Shown piece by piece: positions 58,231-64,000 of a DNA stretch of 64,000 nt. Both the position numbers and the translations under genes were made by a program. Source of the stretch: JAYVYM01 sp046593925 (lineage in GTDB: Bacteria > Actinomycetota > Actinomycetes > Mycobacteriales > SCTD01); contig JBKJQN010000082.1 of the NCBI GenBank assembly GCA_046593925.1, positions 1 to 64,000 of the forward strand. Direction: 5' to 3'. The notes below the pieces were generated by a model. The model worked only from the letters and a program-made list of their open reading frames with translations, did no database searches and was not told where the DNA came from. Each line of letters begins with the position of its first letter. Position 1 is the first letter of the stretch.

Positions 58231-59856
58231 CTACACGCAGCCGGCGAGCTTGAAGCTGGCGATACGGGTGCTCCAGTTGAACGTGCCGCTGGCTTTGAGG
58301 TACTCGCTGGTGTACCAGAAGGTGCAGTCATCGACGGGGTCGACGGTCATCGCGCTGTAGTCCCCCCAGCGGGCCAGGTTCGCCAGCTGCGACCCGCCAC
58401 CTTCGACGATCGAGTTTTCAGCCTGCATGGTGCTGGGCGTGTCGGTGGCGAGCCGGCCGGTGTACCGGATCGCGGGGTGGATGGTGGAGCTGGAGGCGCT
58501 GTAGCCCATCGCCATGTTGCCGGCCTTGTCCATCGCGACCGACCCCATCCACCGCGATGTGGTGGTGTCCGGGGCGAAGGTGCTCTGCTGAACCACCGTC
58601 GGGGTGGTGGCTGGCTGCTGGATCTCGTACCAGCGGACACCGTCGACCTCAGCGCGTTTGGTCCCGCCGGTCTTGACGCTGTGGTTGACCACCAGCGACT
58701 CGTGGCCGTCGGCGAAGTGCCGGTAGGCCAGTCGGTACATCAACCGGTCGGCCAGGGAGTCCAGCTTCTGCGCTGTCCCGGACTGCGGTATGCAGGTCCG
58801 GCCGCCGCAGGCCGCGGTGAACGCCGCGACCGGCACCGACGTCGGACCGGTCAGGGTGCTGCTGGCCGGGGTGGTGAAGTCGGCGTGGAACTTCCACAGG
58901 TTCAGCGCGTTGCTGCCGAAGTTCAGCTGGTAGTTCGGGCTGCCCGCGGGAGGGGCGGTGGTGCCGTCCAGGTCGGAGGGGAGCAGGCCACCGTAGGCGT
59001 TGCTGAGCTGGAAGCAGACCTGCACCGCGGCAGCCCCGGTGAGCATCTTCGTCCGGTCCAGCGAGCAGGTCTTGGCGCCGGCGAAGGTGTTGCCATTAAA
59101 GATGTTGTAGGTGAGGTAGTAGCCGTCGGACCAGACCCCGAGCTTGGGGTAATCGTTGAACTGCGTGCTGCCGTAGGAGAACGCGTATCGGTTGTAGGTG
59201 CCGGTGGCGTCGGAGGTGGCGGAGACCGCCACGCACTGCAGGTAGCCGTAGGTGCTCGGGTTGGTGACCGAGAACTGGGTCAGCACCCAGCGTCCGGCGG
59301 CCTTGTCGTACTGGGCGATCGGGTCGCCGTCGTTGTTGGCTTCGCAGCCGCCACCGAACCCGGTCCACAGCGTGTTCCCGGCCTTGGGGAAACCAGGTGC
59401 GATCGCGCCGGTGCTCTTGTCGAACACCGCGAACGACTCGTTGACCCACTGCACGTACTGCGTCGCGCCGACCGCTCCGCTGGTGTCCGGCGGCGCTGAG
59501 TTCGGCGTGAAGCCGTAGTCGCCGTTACCGACCCCGGCGAAGCTCAGCCCGTTGGTGGCGGCGATCTGGGTGGTGGTGCTGGTCTGCACGGCGGGGTCGG
59601 GGGCGCCGGTGCTCGGCGCGATCGGCAGGATCCGGCGGGGACGCTCACGCTGAACGGTGCTGCGGTGCGTGGACGGCAGGTCGCGCAGCGGCCGGGACAC
59701 GTCATGGTGCGCGGCAGGGCTGACTTCGGGTTGGCCGCCGCCGCCGCCGCCGCCGCCGGCTGCCGCGGATGTGCTGGGGGAGTTGATGAACAGCACCGCC
59801 GCCGAGGCGGCCACGGACAGGGCAACAAACACGCGGAACGTACGCCGGACCGGCAT
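58231..59856 (-). CDS. Large secreted hypothetical protein
   Basis: This 541-residue protein has a signal peptide (MPVRRTFRVFVALSVAASAA) and a low-complexity Gly stretch. A long beta-rich region follows, with recurring blocks such as FTPNSAPPDTSGAVGATQYV, YGYLQCVAVSATSDATGTY and AGNMAMGYSASSSTIHPAIR, then RWGDYSAMTVDPVDDCTFWY near the end. The pattern suggests a beta-propeller or sialidase-like extracellular fold, a family I know only as hypothetical exported proteins. Cysteines occur in several pairs (CSLD, CGGRTC, CTFW), plausible disulfides. ATG at 59856 with AGGACAGG upstream fixes the start. Function is not known. Confidence 0.8.
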   Translation of the reverse strand: MPVRRTFRVFVALSVAASAAVLFINSPSTSAAAGGGGGGGGQPEVSPAAHHDVSRPLRDLPSTHRSTVQRERPRRILPIAPSTGAPDPAVQTSTTTQIAATNGLSFAGVGNGDYGFTPNSAPPDTSGAVGATQYVQWVNESFAVFDKSTGAIAPGFPKAGNTLWTGFGGGCEANNDGDPIAQYDKAAGRWVLTQFSVTNPSTYGYLQCVAVSATSDATGTYNRYAFSYGSTQFNDYPKLGVWSDGYYLTYNIFNGNTFAGAKTCSLDRTKMLTGAAAVQVCFQLSNAYGGLLPSDLDGTTAPPAGSPNYQLNFGSNALNLWKFHADFTTPASSTLTGPTSVPVAAFTAACGGRTCIPQSGTAQKLDSLADRLMYRLAYRHFADGHESLVVNHSVKTGGTKRAEVDGVRWYEIQQPATTPTVVQQSTFAPDTTTSRWMGSVAMDKAGNMAMGYSASSSTIHPAIRYTGRLATDTPSTMQAENSIVEGGGSQLANLARWGDYSAMTVDPVDDCTFWYTSEYLKASGTFNWSTRIASFKLAGCV

Positions 59857-60700
59857 GGGGTGTCCTGTCCTGAGAAGGGATGTCCGCACCGTAGACCTGT
59901 CGGGGCGCTGGGGAACGGCTCGCGCACTGCCGCCCCGGTGCGCCCAGGCGCGGCCCGCCGCCCCTGGGCGTTCGACGGGCGCGAGTGGCGGAACATTTCT
60001 GCGTCGAGCCGGTGCGGCGCAGGGCGACCGTCCCACATCGCCCTCACCGCAGCCCACGTCGAGCGCCCGGCCGGGCGGCCCGATTCATTGGCGCCGCAGG
60101 CGTGGCGTGACCCCCGAGATGCGCTCCCGACTGATGGAACCGCAGCCCGGGCAGCTCGATGTCGACACCGACGTGACGAACGACATCGCGGTCGGCTGGG
60201 CACGGCTGCGCCTGGACCGGACAGGGCTGCTCGCGCTGCACGCCTGCCCGTACGCCCCGGGCCCGGAGCTGCCCACCGAGCCCGGCTTCCGCACCGAGGT
60301 TGCAGCGCGCCGAGCCTGTCCGCCGGACGAGGTGCGGCAGGCGGGCAGGTCGTCAACCGGCCGGAAGGTGTCGCGCAGCCAGCCGAGGAGTGCCGCGACG
60401 GCGCGCTGTACGTCCTGGGGATGCGCGGCGTCACGAGCATCGCCTGGGCGCTGCTCACGAGCCCGTCCATCGTGGCATCGCCGTTGCCTCCTACCGGTAC
60501 GCCCGGCCCGGTAGGAGGCGTGGCGTGGGTGCTCGACAGCTCCTCGGTGCCGTCGACTGGCGCCGGCGCCGGGGCGAGTCGTGGCAGCCGCGGGCCGGGG
60601 CGCCGCCGGTGCGCGGGGCCACCGGCATCGACCGCGACGCGGTCTTCCTCGTCCCGGTGCGCCCCGGTCCGGACGGCGCGCGAGCGTGCCGTCAAACGGC
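59857..60700. other. 840-base gap with a terminator and no supported gene
   Basis: On the plus strand the frame at about 60120-60300 (starting MRSRLMEPQPGQLDVDTDVT) has balanced composition, but I cannot match it to a family and it has no ribosome site. Apart from the hairpin at 60486-60519, nothing else is seen. The left 200 bases may hold the promoter of the secreted-protein gene. Confidence 0.35.
60486..60519 (-). terminator. Hairpin terminator downstream of the transpeptidase gene
   Basis: GCCTCCTACCGG (60486-60497) and CCGGTAGGAGGC (60508-60519) form a perfect 12-bp stem with a ten-base loop, about 180 bases past the penicillin-binding-protein stop. It is probably a rho-independent-like stop without a U-tract. 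Confidence 0.6.
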
Positions 60701-62581
60701 TCAGCCGGCCAGCCCCCGCAGGAAGGCGGCGGCCAGCGGCGCGGCGACGGTCCCGCCGAAGCCGCCGTCCTCGACGAGCACCGCGAAGGCGACATCGCCC
60801 TGGTAGCCGGCGAACCACGCGTGTGTACGCGGCGGGACCTGCACCCCGAACTCCCCGGTGCCGGTCTTGCCGCCGACCGGGCCGCCGGGCACCCCGCCGA
60901 GCGCGGTGCCGGTGCCGGACGTGACCACCAGCCGGGTCAGCTCCTGCAGGACAGCGGCCTGTGGCAGCGCCGGCCCTGGGGACGCCGCTGGGCTCGCGGC
61001 GAGCAGCCGCGGCAGGTGCAGCTGCCCGCTCGCGACGGTGGCCGCGCTGACCGCGACCGCCAGCGGGCTGGCCAGCACCTTGCCTTGGCCGATCATGTCG
61101 GCGGCGTGCTCGACCGGATCCTGCGAGGCCGGGACGTCGCCCCCGCTCGCTCCGACCCCCAGGTCGTACGCCGAATAGCCGACGTCGGTGGCGGCCTGCT
61201 GCAGCTGCGCCCCGCTGACCCGGCCGGCGCTGCCGATGAACGCGGTGTTGCAGGACTTCGCGAAGTCGGTACGGAACGGCGCGTCGCCGAGCTGCTCGGC
61301 CTCGGCGTTCTTGAACTGCCGGCCCGACACCGTGACCGTCGCCGGGCAGGCGACCGTCTCATCCGCCGTCAGCCCCTGCCGCAGCAGCGCCAGGGTCGAG
61401 GCGATCTTGAACGTGGAGCCCGGCGGGTAGCGGCCGGTGAGCGCGCGGTCGGCGCCCGGCCCGTCCGGGCCCGCGTTGGCGACGGCGAGCACGTCACCCG
61501 TGCTGGGCTGCAGGACGACCAGCGCTGCGGCCTTGCCGGCAGGCGCGCCCGCAACCGCGGCGTCGGCGACCTGCTGTACCCGCGGGTCCAGGGTGAGCTG
61601 CACGGCCGTCCCCGGCACCGGCGCCGTCGTCTGCAGTACCTGCGCCGCTGCGCCCTGCGCGTCTACCGACTCGACGACCAGCCCGGGGGTCCCGCCGAGC
61701 TGGGTGTCGAACTGGCGCTGCAGCCCGGACAGCCCGACGCTCTGCTCTCCCCGCACCCGGCCACCGCTCGCCGCAACGAGCTCGGCGGTGGCCGGCCCCA
61801 CACTGCCGAGCAGTGCGCGGGCGAAGGCGGTCGTGGGGGCCAGCTGGCGTACGCCCTCCCGCAGCACGACTCCCGCGATCGGGCGCAGCCGGTCGCGCAG
61901 GGCGTCGTACGCGTCACGGCGCAGCGTCACGACCTCGACGAACGCGTCGGGCGCCGCGGCCTTCGCCCGGGTCAGCAGCCCGGCGGCGTCCACGGTCGTC
62001 ACGGCGGCGACCTGCCGCACGGTCGCAGCGAGGTCGGGGGACCTCGACGGCTGCAGGCCGACGGTCACGACCGGCCGGTCGGTGACGATCGCTGCACCCG
62101 CGCGGTCGGTGACGGGTGCCCGTGGTGCCTGCAGGACCCGGGACCGGAGCACCCGGCCGGGCCCGAGCGACGGGTGCACCACGGCGGGCGCCAGGACCGG
62201 CCGCCACACGTCGCCGGTCCGGCGCAGGGCCAGTCGGGCGGCGTACTGCCACGGCACGCCCAGCTCCCACCGCACGTCGAGGTCGGCGGTCGCGCTGCCG
62301 CCCTGACGCGTCACCGTCCGCACCGAGACCTGCGCCGGCCGGTCGTCGGGGGCCGGCGTCAGGCCGGCGGTGAACGCCGCGACCTGTCCGGCCGGGTCCG
62401 CGCCACTCGAGGGATCCCAGCCCAGCGTGGCCAGCGTGCCACCGGTCCAGGCGGCGGCGAACGCCTGCGCAGCCCGGGTGTCACCGTCGTCGGGACCGCC
62501 GAGCAGCCGGGGCAGCTGCCATACCGCGAGGGCCAGCACGGCGGCGACAGCGACGCCGCCCACGACGACGCGACGGCGCAC
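60701..62581 (-). CDS. Penicillin-binding transpeptidase with MecA-like N-domain
   Basis: This 626-residue class B-type PBP has an N-terminal membrane helix (VVVGGVAVAAVLALAVWQL). A region of NTF2-like (MecA_N) type follows at about residues 35-145, then the PBP dimerisation module and the transpeptidase domain. The latter has the catalytic serine in YPPGSTFKIASTLALL near residue 389 (SxxK), SCNTAFIG near 442 (SxN) and VGGKTGTGEFGV near 571 (KTG). It cross-links peptidoglycan; the MecA_N domain is linked to lower beta-lactam affinity in other bacteria, which is inference for this one. No cell-wall genes flank it. Confidence 0.92.
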   Translation of the reverse strand: MRRRVVVGGVAVAAVLALAVWQLPRLLGGPDDGDTRAAQAFAAAWTGGTLATLGWDPSSGADPAGQVAAFTAGLTPAPDDRPAQVSVRTVTRQGGSATADLDVRWELGVPWQYAARLALRRTGDVWRPVLAPAVVHPSLGPGRVLRSRVLQAPRAPVTDRAGAAIVTDRPVVTVGLQPSRSPDLAATVRQVAAVTTVDAAGLLTRAKAAAPDAFVEVVTLRRDAYDALRDRLRPIAGVVLREGVRQLAPTTAFARALLGSVGPATAELVAASGGRVRGEQSVGLSGLQRQFDTQLGGTPGLVVESVDAQGAAAQVLQTTAPVPGTAVQLTLDPRVQQVADAAVAGAPAGKAAALVVLQPSTGDVLAVANAGPDGPGADRALTGRYPPGSTFKIASTLALLRQGLTADETVACPATVTVSGRQFKNAEAEQLGDAPFRTDFAKSCNTAFIGSAGRVSGAQLQQAATDVGYSAYDLGVGASGGDVPASQDPVEHAADMIGQGKVLASPLAVAVSAATVASGQLHLPRLLAASPAASPGPALPQAAVLQELTRLVVTSGTGTALGGVPGGPVGGKTGTGEFGVQVPPRTHAWFAGYQGDVAFAVLVEDGGFGGTVAAPLAAAFLRGLAG

Positions 62582-62736
62582 GGACGCTCCTTGGCTGGCG
62601 AGGATGGGCGGTACGTCCCTACTCGACCATGGCTGACGACCTTTGGCCCTCGGTTGCTTGCCCGGTGCGTCCGGCCCGTGGCAGCATCCGGCCGGTCCGA
62701 GGGCCCTGCCGCGACCCTCCCCAGCTGAGGATGTCG

Positions 62737-63783
62737 ATGACCGTCGAGGACCCGTACTACTCCAGTGCCGTGCACGGACCGTACGAGCTCGCCGAGGTCG
62801 GCGACCTGGTCCTGGAGGACGGCGCCACGCTGCGGGGCTGCCAGCTGGCCTACCAGACGCTCGGCGAGCTGAACGCCGCCAAGGACAACGCGGTTCTGGT
62901 CACCAGCTGGTACTCCGGCAACCACAGCGTCATGCGCGACACCTACGTCGGCGAGGGGCGGGCGATCGACCCGGCCCGGCACTTCGTCGTGCTGGTCAAC
63001 CAGATCGGCAGCGGTCTGGGCAGCTCGCCGCACTCCGTTTCCGGCCCGTACGGCCGGGGCGGCTTTCCGCACGTACGGATCGGCGACGACGTCGTGGCGC
63101 AGGAGCGGCTACTGCGCGAGGTGCTCGGCGTCGAGCAGCTGGCCCTGGTATTCGGCGGCTCGATGGGGGCGCAGCAGACCTACGAGTGGGCGGTGCGCTT
63201 CCCCGACCGGGTGCAGCGGGCCGCAGCCCTCGCCGGTACAGCCAAGGCGTACGAGCACTGCAAGATCTTCGGGCAGACGCTGGTGGAGTCGCTGCGCTCC
63301 GATCCGGGGTACGCCGACGGCTGGTACCCGGTGGGGACCGGCCGCGAGGGGCTGCAGCGCCACGCGACGCTGTTCGCGCTGCACGCGCTGTCCAACGACT
63401 TCTGGACCCACGAGCACTGGCGCGCGCTGGGCTTCAGCTCGCCGCAGGACTTCCGGATCGGCTTTCTGGGGGCCTACTTCGCCCCGATGGACCCCGGTAA
63501 TCTGCTGTGCCAGGGCTGGAAGTGGCAGCACGGCGACGTCAGCCGGCACACCGGCGGCGACCTGGCGGCGGCGCTCGGGCGCATCACCGCCAAGACATTT
63601 GTAATGCCGATCAGCACCGACCTGTTCTTCCCCGTCCCGGACTGCGCCGCCGAGCAGGCGCTGATCCCGGGTAGCGAGCTGCGCGTCATCGAGGACGTCC
63701 ACGGCCACGCGGCGCTGTTCGGGCTGTCCCCGGACTACGGCACGCAGGTCGACGCCGCGCTGAAGGAACTGCTGGAAACCTGA
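62737..63783 (+). CDS. Homoserine O-acetyltransferase-like alpha/beta hydrolase
   Basis: This 348-residue alpha/beta protein of the MetX family has the loop LVTSWYSGNHSVMRDTYVGE, then VVLVNQIGSGLGSSPHS, the nucleophile in LVFGGSMGAQQTYEWAV near residue 133 and the catalytic histidine in VIEDVHGHAALFGLSP near 325. Compared with true homoserine acetyltransferases the substrate loop (normally around the nucleophile) differs, so an acyltransferase or esterase of another substrate is possible. ATG at 62737 has GAGG six bases upstream and is preferred over the ATG at 62731. It is divergent from the PBP gene. Confidence 0.82.
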   Translation: MTVEDPYYSSAVHGPYELAEVGDLVLEDGATLRGCQLAYQTLGELNAAKDNAVLVTSWYSGNHSVMRDTYVGEGRAIDPARHFVVLVNQIGSGLGSSPHSVSGPYGRGGFPHVRIGDDVVAQERLLREVLGVEQLALVFGGSMGAQQTYEWAVRFPDRVQRAAALAGTAKAYEHCKIFGQTLVESLRSDPGYADGWYPVGTGREGLQRHATLFALHALSNDFWTHEHWRALGFSSPQDFRIGFLGAYFAPMDPGNLLCQGWKWQHGDVSRHTGGDLAAALGRITAKTFVMPISTDLFFPVPDCAAEQALIPGSELRVIEDVHGHAALFGLSPDYGTQVDAALKELLET

Positions 63784-63800
63784 GCTAGGCCCAATACCGC

Positions 63801-64000
63801 TCAGTGAGGTGGGAGCAGACGCGACGACGGCGCACCGACCGGCAGGTCCAGCAGCGCGTGCGTCGCGTCTCGCACGTCGTGCAGCTCGACGTGCTCGAGC
63901 AGCACCAGTTCGGCGGCCGGCGGCCACAGCACCGCCCACAGCCAGACGCCGAGGGCCTCGCCGACGAAGGCCACCCGGTCGTCTGCCGACGAGACCCGCC
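63801..64000 (-). CDS. DUF6758-like protein, C-terminal part
   Basis: The last 66 codons of a minus-strand gene end at TGA 63801. They read RVAFVGEALGVWLWAVLWPP, then LVLLEHVELHDVRDATHALL and GAPSSRLLPPH, which fits the C-terminus of DUF6758, a family in actinobacteria with no assigned function. The N-terminal zinc-like part lies beyond the window. It converges on the acetyltransferase-like gene 17 bases away. Confidence 0.65.
   Translation of the reverse strand, partial: RVSSADDRVAFVGEALGVWLWAVLWPPAAELVLLEHVELHDVRDATHALLDLPVGAPSSRLLPPH

Noticed and set aside
57824..58360. 178-codon plus-strand frame
   Set aside because: It overlaps the 3' end of the secreted-protein gene on the other strand and lacks a ribosome site or homology.

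Overview
The window is a GC-rich bacterial chromosome segment from an actinobacterium. Three things point there: the GTG-rich starts, a WhiB7 regulator with its attenuated leader, and a gene order I recall from the Mycobacterium tuberculosis Rv3193c to Rv3211 block (UPF0182 membrane protein, Lon-like PDZ protease, zinc metalloprotease, UbiB-like kinase, whiB7, uvrD2, mycoredoxin, nudC, adnAB, alkyltransferase-like protein, moeZ, TetR, DUF3107, ferritin-like protein, rhlE). There are no rRNA, tRNA or CRISPR features and no intact mobile element. The genus cannot be fixed from the sequence.

Positions 1-11,400 hold the UPF0182 gene (cut by the window edge and carrying a 51-bp inverted segment), a PPA1309-type protein, the Lon-like protease, moaE, a many-times-deleted IS630 relic, a zincin-type protease, an enoyl-CoA hydratase, two tiny conserved proteins, a ThiF-like protein, a UbiB-like kinase and several small or low-complexity proteins. 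Positions 11,400-16,500 hold whiB7 with promoter, leader ORF and terminator-attenuator, then uvrD2, mycoredoxin, a GAF-ANTAR protein and a uridine-kinase-like protein. Positions 16,500-31,700 mix nudC, two M16 peptidases, an NmrA-like reductase, Rrf2, AidB-like dehydrogenase, TerC, PucR, a hydrolase broken by a templated inverted insertion, a nuclease-fold protein, a GNAT-S4 fusion, a thermonuclease lipoprotein and an ABC exporter.

Positions 31,800-47,100 are a DNA-repair block: AdnA and AdnB (end resection), an alkyltransferase-like protein, MoeZ, a coupled hydrolase / peptidase-E / SpoIIE-phosphatase operon, then Ku and divergent LigD-type ligase and polymerase genes for non-homologous end joining. 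Resection and end joining thus sit side by side, close to the UvrD2 helicase. Positions 47,100-53,600 return to the conserved block (TetR, DUF3107, ferritin-like, DEAD-box helicase) and continue with a phosphoesterase and a hydrolase. Positions 53,600-64,000 hold surface and exported proteins (Gly-rich membrane protein, MarC, a large secreted protein, a transpeptidase), a PHP phosphoesterase, an acetyltransferase-fold hydrolase and the end of a DUF6758-like gene.

Gene relics are frequent (IS630 transposase, DNA glycosylase, zinc alcohol dehydrogenase, GNAT, two phosphotransferases), so the chromosome is visibly losing accessory genes between conserved blocks. Two inverted-duplication scars (1-51 and 26,901-26,987) look like strand-switching events. 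They may be genuine mutations or sequencing/assembly artefacts.
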